This document shows, piece after piece, positions 9,384-18,041 of a stretch of DNA of 64,000 nt. The notes under the pieces are model-generated. The model saw only the letters and a program-made list of their open reading frames with translations. It ran no database searches and was not told where the DNA came from. Where the stretch lies: contig CAUFXR010000001.1 in assembly GCA_959596515.1 (NCBI GenBank), forward strand, positions 8,551 to 72,550, given 5' to 3'. Position 1 is the stretch's first letter, and the number at the start of each line of letters is the position of its first letter. The stretch comes from an uncultured Oscillospiraceae bacterium. GTDB taxonomy: Bacteria; Bacillota; Clostridia; Oscillospirales; Acutalibacteraceae. Both the position numbers and the translations under genes were made by a program.

Positions 9384-9412
9384 TTGCGTCTAAAAGGGAC
9401 ACTTGCTATAAT
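9384..9412 (+). promoter_or_regulatory. sigma-A promoter of coaX
   Basis: The -35 box TTGCGT is at 9384-9389 and the -10 box TATAAT at 9407-9412, with a 17-nt spacer. It gives a leader of about 160 nt that contains a tandem 22-bp repeat. Confidence 0.75.
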
Positions 9413-9425
9413 ATAATCAGATTTT

Positions 9426-9469
9426 GCGAGAGCATCCGGTCTTTAATGCGAGGGCCTCCGGTCTTTAAA
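9426..9469. repeat. 22-bp tandem duplication in the coaX leader
   Basis: Two adjacent 22-bp copies (9426-9447 and 9448-9469) differ at three positions. Both start GCGAG and contain TCCGGTCTTTAA. The repeat lies within the predicted coaX 5' UTR. It may be a replication-slippage product or a doubled binding site. Confidence 0.7.
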
Positions 9470-9578
9470 AGCGCAGACAAACACCAGTTTTGTTTTGCGT
9501 CCGAAGGGCAGAACAGGAGTTTTGCAGGACCGGCGGATTTCAACCGAATCTATTTGCGACAGAAAGCGGGGAACTTTC

Positions 9579-10358
9579 ATGATATTGGCTTTGGATATCG
9601 GAAACACCAACATTACCATGGGCGTTTTTGACGGCAAGGATTTAAAATTCGTGTCGCGCCTGGCCACGGACCGCCAGCGTACAGAGGACCAGTATGCGGT
9701 GGAACTGCGGGACATTGTGGATATTTACGGCGTATCCATCAGTGAGATTGAAGGCTCCATCATCAGCTCGGTGGTTCCCTCCCTGACTTCTGGAATAAAA
9801 CGGGCCGTCAAGCGTTTGACCGGCACCGAGCCTTTGTGCATCGGTCCCGGTATGAAAACCGGTCTGAATATCAAGTTAAATGACCCATCCACCTTAGGCG
9901 CCGACCTTGTGGCGGGCGCAGTGGCGGCCATCGCGCTGTTTGACTGCCCCTGCATCATTTTCGATATCGGCACCGCTACCACCATCAGTGTTTTAGATTC
10001 CGACGCCAGTATGCTGGGCGGAGTCATCATTCCCGGTCCAGGCATTGCCCTGGAGGCTCTTACCGCCCGTTCCGCCCTGCTCTCCTCCGTCAGCCTGGAA
10101 GCGCCGAAGCATGTGATCGGCTCTAACACCGCCGACTGTATGCGTTCCGGCTCCGTATACGGAACCGCTTCCATGATGGATGGCATGTGCGACCGGATCG
10201 AGGAAGAGCTGGGTAAAAAATGTTCTATTGTGGCCACCGGCGGACTGGGAAGAGAAATCGTTCCACACTGCCGGAGAAATATTGTTTACTGCGACAACCT
10301 GCTTTTAGAGGGACTTCGGCTCCTTTATGAAAAGAACACCGGTAAATCAGGGCGATAA
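9579..10358 (+). CDS. coaX: type III pantothenate kinase
   Basis: Phosphorylates pantothenate with ATP in the first step of coenzyme A synthesis. This is the CoaX type, which needs a monovalent cation and is not feedback-inhibited by CoA. From ATG 9579 the protein has 259 residues, the family length. It begins MILALDIGNTNITMG (phosphate-1 motif), has the FDIGTATT motif near residue 129, and GGLGREI near residue 227. An upstream in-frame start at 9495 would add 28 residues with no ribosome binding site, so it was not used. The next gene encodes an ECF S component, which may import the vitamin. Confidence 0.95.
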   Translation: MILALDIGNTNITMGVFDGKDLKFVSRLATDRQRTEDQYAVELRDIVDIYGVSISEIEGSIISSVVPSLTSGIKRAVKRLTGTEPLCIGPGMKTGLNIKLNDPSTLGADLVAGAVAAIALFDCPCIIFDIGTATTISVLDSDASMLGGVIIPGPGIALEALTARSALLSSVSLEAPKHVIGSNTADCMRSGSVYGTASMMDGMCDRIEEELGKKCSIVATGGLGREIVPHCRRNIVYCDNLLLEGLRLLYEKNTGKSGR

Positions 10359-10638
10359 GCTACCAGTTAAAAGCGGCTGTTTTATCCCCGGTTTACGTTT
10401 TCCCCGCGCAAGTTTTATCTGGAGGCGTGCCTCCATTTTATGGCAGGTTTCCGTTTCGTAATGCGATACTAATTCTCCTTTCAAACACGCTTTTAAGCTC
10501 CCGTTAAAATTCATTTTTTGCGGTACCTGTAAGCGGTAACTCAGAAATAGCGCCCCGTTGGGGCTTACCGGCTCAGCCGGGCTATAAATATTTGCGATGC
10601 ATCCTGAAATCAGGAGTATCAGCAGGAGGTAATTGAAT
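10359..10638 (+). other. leader with tandem small hairpins before the S-component gene
   Basis: The 280-base gap holds consecutive short hairpins: GCCCC/GGGGC near 10551-10564, CCGGC/GCCGG near 10570-10582, and TCCTGA/TCAGGA near 10602-10615. They lie just upstream of the ribosome binding site at 10624-10629. The arrangement hints at post-transcriptional control, but it does not match a riboswitch class I can name. Confidence 0.35.
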
Positions 10639-11238
10639 ATGTCAAAGCAGCAATCCCTGACCATGGGCAAAACCCAAAAGATGGTGGGCCTGGCTATTTT
10701 TACGGCCATTATTATCGTGCTACAGCTGGTTTCCACCTTCATCAAGTTCGGTCCCTTCTCCATCACTCTGGCCATGATTCCAATCGTCGTAGGCGCCGCT
10801 GTGTATGGCGCGGGCGCGGGCGCTTATCTAGGCGGCGTATTCAGCGTTGTAGTTCTCATTTGCTGTGTTACGGGAGCGGATCCCGGCGGCGCTGTCGTCT
10901 GGAACGCAAACCCATTTCTGTGCATTGTGGTCTGCATGATCAAAGGTATCGCTGCCGGCTTTGTAGCTGGACTGGTTTACCATCTCATTGCGCCCAAGAG
11001 CGTGATGGGCGGTACCGTTTTGGCAGCGATTTTAAGTCCCATTGTGAACACAGGAATTTTTTATTTGGGATTGGCGCTGTTTTTCCGGCCTGTGCTTCTT
11101 TCCTGGACCGGAGAGACCGATGTGCTTTACAACATTATCGTCGGCCTGCTGGGCATCAACTTCTTAGTAGAGCTTGGGGTCAATGTGGTACTCAGCCCTA
11201 TTGTTGTCCGGATTCTCAAGGCGGTCAAGGCCGCTTAA
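10639..11238 (+). CDS. ECF transporter S component, possibly for pantothenate
   Basis: The substrate-binding membrane subunit of an energy-coupling-factor importer. At 199 residues with six hydrophobic segments, including GAAVYGAGAGAYLGGVFSVVV and KGIAAGFVAGLVYHL, it resembles PF12822. It would work with the shared EcfA1A2T module, which is not in the window. ATG 10639 is chosen because AGGAGG (10624-10629) lies 9 bases upstream; a TTG two codons earlier is too close. Position directly after coaX makes pantothenate the natural guess (PanT-like), but the sequence alone does not fix the vitamin. The unit ends at the terminator at 11294-11324. Confidence 0.8.
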   Translation: MSKQQSLTMGKTQKMVGLAIFTAIIIVLQLVSTFIKFGPFSITLAMIPIVVGAAVYGAGAGAYLGGVFSVVVLICCVTGADPGGAVVWNANPFLCIVVCMIKGIAAGFVAGLVYHLIAPKSVMGGTVLAAILSPIVNTGIFYLGLALFFRPVLLSWTGETDVLYNIIVGLLGINFLVELGVNVVLSPIVVRILKAVKAA

Positions 11239-11293
11239 TTCGTCGTTCTGTTCTATTTTTTCGCAACCCTCATCTTCCTTTTCAAGCGTTTCG

Positions 11294-11324
11294 GCGCCGT
11301 CAGGTTTTCTTGACGGCGCTTTTG
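11294..11324 (+). terminator. terminator after the S-component gene
   Basis: A 9-bp stem, GCGCCGTCA (11294-11302) and TGACGGCGC (11311-11319), with an 8-nt loop followed by TTTT. It ends the coaX/S-component transcript. Confidence 0.85.
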
Positions 11325-11590
11325 ATTTGTCGTCATTTCGCCATGATTTTTCGGAGGCACCTGTCTGAGGAAGAATTCCATCATACAAAAGATACTTTCG
11401 CCAGTTCGAGGATCCGAAAATTCACGTGGGTAACCAGGACTTATCGACTTATTCTGGCCAGTGAGCAGACTTCCAGGAGTCTCGTCCAACTACTTTATCA
11501 TCCCATTTTTATCTATTTTAGTTATTTTTGATCAATATCTATTATTAAACCCCCATAGGCTTTTCTTTTTGTCAAAATCATTGTAATATC

Positions 11591-11645
11591 TAGACGAACG
11601 GTAAAAAACGGGTTATAATATGGCGAAAAGAGCCCTTGCTCTTTT
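11591..11645 (+). promoter_or_regulatory. promoter and leader hairpin of the aldolase-kinase operon
   Basis: The -35 box TAGACG (11591-11596) and -10 box TATAAT (11614-11619) are separated by 17 nt. Right after the start site, AAAAGAGC (11626-11633) and GCTCTTTT (11638-11645) form an 8-bp stem with a CCTT loop and a U-run, all before the ribosome binding site. This looks like a small leader terminator or RNA stabiliser. Confidence 0.6.
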
Positions 11646-11675
11646 TAATCAAACTTACTCAAAGAGGTGCTTTTC

Positions 11676-12362
11676 ATGACAGAAATGGAAATCAAGGATC
11701 AAATTTGTGACGTATGCCATAAGATGTGGCAGCTTGGCTGGGTAGCGGCCAATGACGGAAATGTTTCCGTAAAATTGCCTGACGGCAATTTTATCTGCAC
11801 GCCCACCGGTATCAGCAAAAGCTTCATCACGCCGGAAAAGCTGGTGAAAATCAACGTTCAGGGCGAGATCTTAGAAGCTAACGAGGGCTATCGTCCCTCT
11901 TCGGAAATGAAAATGCACCTGCGTTGCTATGAACTGCGGGACGATGTAGGCGCCGTGGTTCACGCTCATCCCCCGACCGCTACCGGCTTTGCGGTCGCTC
12001 ACCTGCCTATGGACCGTTATATCATGATTGAAGCGGTCATTTCCTTGGGAAGCGTACCCCTGACTCCCTTCGGCGTGCCTTCTACCAAAGAGGTTCCGGA
12101 CGCTATCGCCCCCTATCTTCCCGATCACGACGCTATGCTTCTGGAAAACCACGGTGCGGTCACTGTAGGCGCGGATCTTTGCACCGCCTATTATCGTATG
12201 GAAACTTTAGAGCTGTGGGCTAAAATCGAACTGAACGCCCGACTGCTGGGCGGAGAAAAAGAAATCTCCGAAAAAAATATCGGCCGCTTGCTGGAACTTC
12301 GGAAATCCGGCAACGTAACAGGCCGTCATCCCGGTTATCGTCACTATCGCAAAAACAAGTAA
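11676..12362 (+). CDS. class II (zinc) aldolase, fuculose/rhamnulose-phosphate type
   Basis: A 228-residue aldolase/adducin-family protein that would cleave a ketose 1-phosphate to dihydroxyacetone phosphate plus an aldehyde (L-lactaldehyde for deoxy sugars). Zinc ligands correspond to His96 and His98 (HAHPP) and His159 (LLENHG), and the catalytic acid to Glu77 in SSEMKMH. This fits FucA closely in length and spacing. ATG 11676 has AGAGG eight bases upstream; a GTG three codons earlier overlaps that site. It is followed by a rhamnulokinase gene, so L-rhamnulose 1-phosphate is as likely a substrate as L-fuculose 1-phosphate. Isomerase and transporter genes are absent here. Confidence 0.82.
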   Translation: MTEMEIKDQICDVCHKMWQLGWVAANDGNVSVKLPDGNFICTPTGISKSFITPEKLVKINVQGEILEANEGYRPSSEMKMHLRCYELRDDVGAVVHAHPPTATGFAVAHLPMDRYIMIEAVISLGSVPLTPFGVPSTKEVPDAIAPYLPDHDAMLLENHGAVTVGADLCTAYYRMETLELWAKIELNARLLGGEKEISEKNIGRLLELRKSGNVTGRHPGYRHYRKNK

Positions 12363-12434
12363 GTAATTACTAAGCAATATTAAGGGAGGAAGGTGCGGCA
12401 GCCTCTGGGGATCTCCCGGATGGACGCGATAAAA

Positions 12435-13934
12435 ATGACACAGAAAAAACAAGTCCTGGCATTCGACTTCGGCGCGTCCAGCGGCAGAGCGATGCTAGGG
12501 TCCTTTGACGGAAACACGATCACCTATCAAGAGATTCACCGTTTTTCTAACGACCCGGTCAGTATCGGCGGCACTCTTTATTGGGATGTTTTACGCCAAT
12601 TTTACGAGATCAAGCAGGGCATTGTCAAAGCAAAACAGTTCGGCCCCATTGACAGCATGGCTATTGACACTTGGGGAGTGGATTTTGGACTGATCGCCAG
12701 AGACGGCACCTTATTGGAAAATCCTGTCCACTACCGGGACCTTCGGACCACGGGGCTGGTGGAAAAAAGCTTTTCCAAGATCTCCAAAGAGGAATTTTAT
12801 CATCTGACCGGCAACCAGTTCATGGAATTGAACACGGTATTTCAGCTGTATTCTCTGGTTCTGAACCGGCCGTATCAGCTTGATCGGGCGGAATGCCTAT
12901 TGCTAATGCCTGACCTGTTTAATTACATGCTGACTGGAGTCAAAGCCTCAGAGTACACCAATTGTACCACCACACAGTTATTAGACGCAGCGAAAGGAAC
13001 TTGGTCTCCGCGGGTTATGGAGGCTTTAGGAATTCCTTCCCGGCTGTTTACACCTATCGTCCAGCCAGGCACAGTCATCGGGCGTTTGACTTCCGAAACC
13101 TGCGAGGAACTGGGTGTGGATCCTATCAAAGTGGTTTCCGTTGCCAGCCACGATACCGCCAGCGCAGTGGCCGCTGTTCCGGCTAAGGAAAAGGACTTCA
13201 TTTTTAACAGCTGCGGCACCTGGTCTATTTTTGGCACTGTAGTGGATCACCCTGTGCTGAACGAGAAAGCGGTGCGGTATAATCTGGCCAACGAGGGCGC
13301 CGCTGAGGGAAAAACCTCTCTGATCCGAAACATTTTGGGCCTCTGGATGATTCAGGAGAGCCGTCGGCAGTATCAGAGAGAGGGCTTTGATTACAGCTAC
13401 GGCGATCTGGAACGGTTGGCGCTGCGTGAAAAGCCCTTTGCCTGCTTCATTGACCCGGATGATCCTGTTTTTGTGCCACCGGGCAACCTTCCTCGCAGGG
13501 TACGGGAATTCTGTAAAAAGACCGGTCAGACGATTCCTGAAACCGTTGGTCAGGTGATGCGGTGCATCTACGAAAGCCTGTCGATGAAGTATCGTTATAC
13601 CTATGATCAGTTGAAGGACTGTACCGGAAGGGATTACCGTGCTATCCATATGATCGGCGGCGGTACCAAGGACAATCTGCTCTGCCAAATGACTGCCAAC
13701 GCCTGCGGCTGTACCGTGACCGCCGGCCCCATCGAGGCCACGGTTTTAGGCAATATCGCCATGCAGCTCATCGCCGACGGGCAGATTCGTAATATAGACG
13801 AGGCAAGGCGGATCATTTCCCGCTCCGAGAAGGTGGTAGATTATCAGCCCGCAGATGTGGACTCTTACTGTTCAGCTTACGAGCAGTATTTAAAAGCGTT
13901 AGGGCTTTCCGGCTCCGCGCCGCGCAAGGCATAG
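12435..13934 (+). CDS. rhaB: rhamnulokinase (FGGY family)
   Basis: An ATP-dependent sugar kinase of about 499 residues that would phosphorylate L-rhamnulose at C1. It begins VLAFDFGASSGRAMLG (ATP phosphate-1 motif), then AIDTWGVDFGLI (about residue 75), VHYRDLRT, MPDLFNYMLTG, ASHDTASAVAAVPA, SCGTWSIFGT and HMIGGGTKDNLLCQMTANA. This series is typical of RhaB rather than FucK. The start is uncertain: ATG 12435 gives the usual N terminus, ATG 12420 has a weak GGGG upstream, and GTG 12393 sits too near the GGGAGGA at 12384-12390. It forms an operon with the aldolase, and the strong hairpin at 13970-14008 ends the transcript. Confidence 0.85.
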   Translation: MTQKKQVLAFDFGASSGRAMLGSFDGNTITYQEIHRFSNDPVSIGGTLYWDVLRQFYEIKQGIVKAKQFGPIDSMAIDTWGVDFGLIARDGTLLENPVHYRDLRTTGLVEKSFSKISKEEFYHLTGNQFMELNTVFQLYSLVLNRPYQLDRAECLLLMPDLFNYMLTGVKASEYTNCTTTQLLDAAKGTWSPRVMEALGIPSRLFTPIVQPGTVIGRLTSETCEELGVDPIKVVSVASHDTASAVAAVPAKEKDFIFNSCGTWSIFGTVVDHPVLNEKAVRYNLANEGAAEGKTSLIRNILGLWMIQESRRQYQREGFDYSYGDLERLALREKPFACFIDPDDPVFVPPGNLPRRVREFCKKTGQTIPETVGQVMRCIYESLSMKYRYTYDQLKDCTGRDYRAIHMIGGGTKDNLLCQMTANACGCTVTAGPIEATVLGNIAMQLIADGQIRNIDEARRIISRSEKVVDYQPADVDSYCSAYEQYLKALGLSGSAPRKA

Positions 13935-13969
13935 AATTAATTCAAGGCTAAAAATTAGTTTCAAATTAT

Positions 13970-14014
13970 AGAGGGACAGACCGGGGGAAATTCCCGGTCT
14001 GTCCCTCTTATTTT
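13970..14014 (+). terminator. terminator of the aldolase-kinase operon
   Basis: A perfect 16-bp stem (13970-13985 and 13993-14008) with a 7-nt loop followed by TATTTT. Confidence 0.9.
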
Positions 14015-14661
14015 CTGCTCAAATGTTCCGGCAACACAATGCGGTCGTTAGCCCGTTCCAAAGCGGGAAAAGGGCAAAACCGGGAAAGATCGGTTTTATC
14101 GTCTGTCCGACGCGCTGGCATTTTCAGCATTTCTCTCACGAAAAGCCCCTCCCGCCATCATGGGGTATGATTCCTGTGTAAAGCAATAGGCCGGTACGGC
14201 TGAAACGAAGCCGGCTGAAATTAGGTCCCGTGATTTTCCAGCAAAGAAGGAGATTCGAAAAAGCAGGCCGCGGCGGTTGTTTTTGTTTTGCCGCAAGGGC
14301 TCAAAAAAAGCTCCTCAATAAGCCGCTCGTTATGGCAAGGCGCTTAACGTCAGCTTTGGGGAGCCTTTCGATTCTTATCCCATTTTTAGATTACACAGGC
14401 CCGTTAAAGGACCTGGAATTAATTTCTGCCAATTTTCCAAAGAAGAGAAAATTTTAAAAAAACAGTTCTCTTTTTCCGAAAGCTTGGCATTTCCGGAAGG
14501 CCAAAAAATTCTTTCCGCTTACGGCACGAAAAGGCTATTAAAAAAGTTTTTCGTTTTCCTCATAGAAGGAAACCCGCGAGTCTAAGCGAGGAAGAACTAT
14601 TAAAACTGAGGGCTTGGGTTTTAATTTGAATTTCCGCTTGGATTTTAGTTTGGATTTCTGC
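14015..14661. other. gene-poor gap
   Basis: About 650 bases between a terminator and the stop of the minus-strand MATE gene. Only overlapping short frames without ribosome binding sites are present. The last 60 bases (about 14610-14670) hold an imperfect AT-rich repeat based on TTGGATTT. Confidence 0.45.
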
Positions 14662-15990
14662 TTAGATTTTTTGCAGTTTCCACTTTCCCCGTACAAACCG
14701 GCAGATAAAACAGATCGACCTGCACACCCAGTCGATGATCATAGCGATCCACACACCAATCGCGCCCATCTGGAACCAAATTCCCAAAACATAGCTGAAC
14801 AGGATTCGGAACACTACCATAGACACAATCGACACAATCATGGTAAAACGAACGTCGTTGCTTGCCCGCAGGGCGTTGGGCAGGGTAAAAGACGCCGGCC
14901 ACATGAGCATGGCACATCCGTTATGAAGTACAATTAAAATGGTGGAAAGCCAGATGGTATCCTCTGAAAGATTGTAAAGCTTGAGAGATAGAGGAAGAGT
15001 TGCCAGAATCAGAGTATTCCATGCAATGGCGGAGAGATAAGCGATTTTCATCAACTTTTTTGTGTAATAGGTAGCCTGATCGTAATCTCGGGCTCCCACA
15101 CATTGTCCAATTACCGTAATCATAGCCAGATTCATAGCGTTACCGGGAATGCACCCCATACCGTCCAGATTGTTGGCCACTGCGTTAGCGGCGATTTGCG
15201 TGGTCCCGAACACGGAAATGATACTGACCACCAAGATTCTGCCTAACTGAAAAAAGCTGTTTTCCAAGCCATTAGGAATACCAATATGTAAGATTTTTTT
15301 GATGACCGGAAAATCCGGCTTAAGATATTTCCATTTTAAACTGATAAAAACCTGATGCTCCGGATTACTCAACAGCACCACCATGATAACACAGGCCGCC
15401 ACCCTGGAAATTAAGGAAGCGGTAGCGACTCCGGCCACACCCATTTGGAAAGTAAAAATAAAAAACGCGTTGCCCGCCACATTGATCACATTCATTACCA
15501 GAGAAACCAGCATGGACACTTTAGAGTTTCCCATAGCCCGAAACAGGGCGGCGCAAGAGTTGTATACCGCTAAAAACGGATAAGAAAGGGCTGAAATCCA
15601 AAGATAAGTGATACAGGCAGACATCACGTCATCCTCAATCGCGCCAAAAAACAAACGGATCAGCGGTTCCTGCAACAGCAGAGTCAGACCCATAATAAAC
15701 ACGGAGATGACCATGGTCACCACCATGAGCTGGTCAGCTGATTCGCAGGCCTTCTTTCGGTTCCGCGCGCCTAAATACTGGGAAGTCACCACCGCGCCGC
15801 CGGTAGCCAGCGCGGCAAAGATATTAATCAGCAGAACATTGATCATATCCACCAGGGAAACGCCGGAAACCGCCGCTTCTCCCGCATAGGACACCATCAT
15901 AACGTCCGCCATTCCCACGGTCAGGGCCAGCGCCTGTTCGATGACCAAAGGAAAGATTAAGCGTCTTAAATCTGTATTTGAAAACATCAC
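14662..15990 (-). CDS. MATE family efflux transporter
   Basis: A membrane exporter of 442 residues with two MatE halves and about twelve hydrophobic segments. Features include PLVIEQALALTVGMADVMMVSYAGE in the first helices, ATGGAVVTSQYLGARN (about residues 61-76), and the equivalent VIGQCVGARDYDQA in the second half. It is only distantly similar to the MATE protein at 322-1695. No adjacent regulator indicates its substrate. ATG 15990 opens the frame, although the ribosome binding site is weak. About 110 bases separate it from the YitT gene upstream on the same strand. Confidence 0.9.
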   Translation of the reverse strand: MMFSNTDLRRLIFPLVIEQALALTVGMADVMMVSYAGEAAVSGVSLVDMINVLLINIFAALATGGAVVTSQYLGARNRKKACESADQLMVVTMVISVFIMGLTLLLQEPLIRLFFGAIEDDVMSACITYLWISALSYPFLAVYNSCAALFRAMGNSKVSMLVSLVMNVINVAGNAFFIFTFQMGVAGVATASLISRVAACVIMVVLLSNPEHQVFISLKWKYLKPDFPVIKKILHIGIPNGLENSFFQLGRILVVSIISVFGTTQIAANAVANNLDGMGCIPGNAMNLAMITVIGQCVGARDYDQATYYTKKLMKIAYLSAIAWNTLILATLPLSLKLYNLSEDTIWLSTILIVLHNGCAMLMWPASFTLPNALRASNDVRFTMIVSIVSMVVFRILFSYVLGIWFQMGAIGVWIAMIIDWVCRSICFICRFVRGKWKLQKI

Positions 15991-16103
15991 TGTGATTCAT
16001 CTCTATTCCTTTAGAATGTCTAGAATGTCAATTCCCCTTTTGCGGTTTTTCTAACGGACAATAAAGCCTTTCTCTTTTCTCTCATAGGATGGTTTGTCTG
16101 GAT

Positions 16104-16967
16104 TTAATCATTGGGCCGCAGATAAAAACGTCCTGTCACCTGCTCTGTTTTTACCACATTAATAAACGCTTTCGGATCGATTTCGCGGATTTCAGATACG
16201 ATTCGCCGCTTTTCCTGTCTGGATACCACACTGTAAAGCAAGTTCCGCTCCTTGCCCTCATAGCATCCTACACCCTGAAACAGGGTAGCGTCGTGATGTG
16301 TGACACTCTTGATCTGTTCGTAAACTTTCTGGGGAAACTCCGTAATAATCAGAAGCGTCAGCTTTTGGTAACGGCTGTACAGCCCGTTGAGAATTTGGGT
16401 AGACGTAAACTGAAAAATAATGGAATAAAGCGCCTGCTCCCAGCTGAGCAGGAAACCGGCCGCTACCAGCATCAGCACATTGCCCGCCAGAATATAGTTC
16501 CAGGTTTCTTTCCCTTTCCGCTCTGAAAAGAAAATCGCGATAAAATCCGTACCGCCGCTGGTAGCGTCGGCAAACAGACACAGACTGATCGCAAACCCAT
16601 TGATCAACCCTCCGAACACACAGATCAAAAGAATATCTGAAGTGATCGGGTAACCTGGCAGGACGTCTGTCAAAATACTGGTAAGAACGATAGCCAAACA
16701 GGAATACAGGGTGAATTTCTTCCCGATGAACCGAAAACTAATAATAATTGGCACCAGGTTCAGTAGCAGATTGACCGCGGAATAAGGCACCACAATGTGA
16801 AAAAACTTATCCGCCGTCTGCTGGATCAGCAGGGTCAGCCCCGTAAAGCCGCCGGGAAACAAGCCTCCCGCCCGGACAAAGCTCTTGATATTCATCGCCA
16901 TCACGCAAGAGGCGATCACCACCAGCGCCAGCCTTTTCACGTCCCGCTTCCAACCTTTTTTCTCCAT
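16104..16967 (-). CDS. YitT family membrane protein (DUF161 + DUF2179)
   Basis: A 287-residue protein with five to six N-terminal membrane segments (DUF161, roughly residues 10-200) and a C-terminal soluble DUF2179 domain (about 200-285) containing TLLIITEFPQKVYEQI and GVGCYEGKERNLLYSVVSRQE. Function is unknown for the family. The soluble domain resembles small-molecule-binding folds. ATG 16967 is chosen because AGGAGG lies six bases upstream; an in-frame start at 16991 would overlap the HAD gene. It lies 17 bases after the HAD stop codon and is surely co-transcribed with it. Confidence 0.88.
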   Translation of the reverse strand: MEKKGWKRDVKRLALVVIASCVMAMNIKSFVRAGGLFPGGFTGLTLLIQQTADKFFHIVVPYSAVNLLLNLVPIIISFRFIGKKFTLYSCLAIVLTSILTDVLPGYPITSDILLICVFGGLINGFAISLCLFADATSGGTDFIAIFFSERKGKETWNYILAGNVLMLVAAGFLLSWEQALYSIIFQFTSTQILNGLYSRYQKLTLLIITEFPQKVYEQIKSVTHHDATLFQGVGCYEGKERNLLYSVVSRQEKRRIVSEIREIDPKAFINVVKTEQVTGRFYLRPND

Positions 16968-16984
16968 AACGCCTCCTGTTATCC

Positions 16985-17641
16985 TCACCACTCCTGCAAA
17001 AGTTTCTCCAAAGCCGAAACCGAATCCACTATCCGATCCGCGCCGGCCTTTTCCAACTCTCCTTCCTCGGCGTACCCGAACGTCACTCCTACCGAGGCAA
17101 TCCCGTTTTTCTGGGCGCCGATGATATCGTGCCTGCGATCCCCCACCATGGCCACCAGGGGCTTATCCTTCTCCGTCAGGGACAATCTGGCCAGCGCTTC
17201 CCGGATAACCTCAGCCTTATCCATACGGCTGCCATCCAGTTCGCTGCCCACGACCTCTCGGAAATATTCGGAAAGCCCAAAATGCTCCAAAATTTCTTTG
17301 GCGAATACTTCCGGCTTGGAAGTGGCCACCGCCAGCACCTTGCCCCCGTCTCTCAGCGTTCTGAGTAGCTTCTCGATACCGGGATAAACCTCATTTTCAA
17401 ACATTCCCTTCGCCCGAAACCTTTCCCGGTATTTTTCTACCGCCAGCGCCGCGTCCTCGGGGGAAAGGCCTCCGTAAACTTCAAAAGATTCCGGCAACGG
17501 CGGGCCGATATAGCAGTAAAGCTCCTCCGGCCTATGTTCCTCCTGCCCAAAATAGGACAAGGCGTACTGAACGCACTTGGTAATTCCCTCCGCTGGATCG
17601 GTAAGGGTGCCATCCAAATCAAATAATAAGTATCGATGCAA
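16985..17641 (-). CDS. HAD-superfamily phosphatase (phosphoglycolate phosphatase-like)
   Basis: A HAD subfamily IA hydrolase of about 218 residues. Motif I is LLFDLDGTLTD with the nucleophile Asp near residue 7, motif II is AVATSKPE, motif III is the Lys in GSRMDKAEVI, and motif IV is MVGDRRHDIIGA. It resembles Gph/PpaX phosphatases that remove phosphate from phosphoglycolate or pyrophosphate-like substrates; the true substrate is unknown. TTG 17641 gives the family length and has GGGAGG ten bases upstream. ATG 17662 is an alternative that adds seven residues. It forms an operon with the YitT gene. Confidence 0.85.
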   Translation of the reverse strand: MHRYLLFDLDGTLTDPAEGITKCVQYALSYFGQEEHRPEELYCYIGPPLPESFEVYGGLSPEDAALAVEKYRERFRAKGMFENEVYPGIEKLLRTLRDGGKVLAVATSKPEVFAKEILEHFGLSEYFREVVGSELDGSRMDKAEVIREALARLSLTEKDKPLVAMVGDRRHDIIGAQKNGIASVGVTFGYAEEGELEKAGADRIVDSVSALEKLLQEW

Positions 17642-17893
17642 CGGGCCACATCCTCCCTTTTTCATAAAAACCCGTCCCCCTCTGCGCCACAGAGAGGAAC
17701 GGGCCCTCTTTATTCCGTTTTTCACCTTTGCAGGAAACCGAAGTCCTTTGAGGGTCCTTGTTTTCCTGACCTTGGCTCTCCTTTTCTTAAGCTTTATTAT
17801 ATCCTATTCCGGCGGGAAAAACAATGCGCAGAACGACAGAATTTATTTTCTTTTCCGGCCCCTGGGAAAGCCTCCCTTATCCCCTTGGAAAAA

Positions 17894-17922
17894 TTGACAA
17901 ACAGCGGATTTCCTGCTATATT
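17894..17922 (+). promoter_or_regulatory. strong sigma-A promoter of the isomerase-ligase gene
   Basis: A perfect -35 TTGACA (17894-17899) and -10 TATATT (17917-17922) with a 17-nt spacer. The leader is about 115 nt and contains a short ATG frame at 17951 that runs into the gene in another frame. Confidence 0.85.
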
Positions 17923-18041
17923 TTTTAATAGCGTAAAAAATGGGAGGATTATGGATTCATCGATTTTTTCCTCTCTGTCAGGACGTCCCTTTTTGAGGAG
18001 CATCCTCAATATAAAGCCAAAATCACTTAGGAGGATCCAAA

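Noticed and set aside
10860..11531. 223-residue frame overlapping the ECF S-component gene
   Set aside because: Cys/Arg-rich out-of-frame reading that crosses a terminator; no ribosome binding site.
17951..18041. Upstream ORF as a leader peptide of the isomerase-ligase gene
   Set aside because: The frame runs into the main gene out of frame without a stop before it, and its GGAGG lies only three bases from the ATG.
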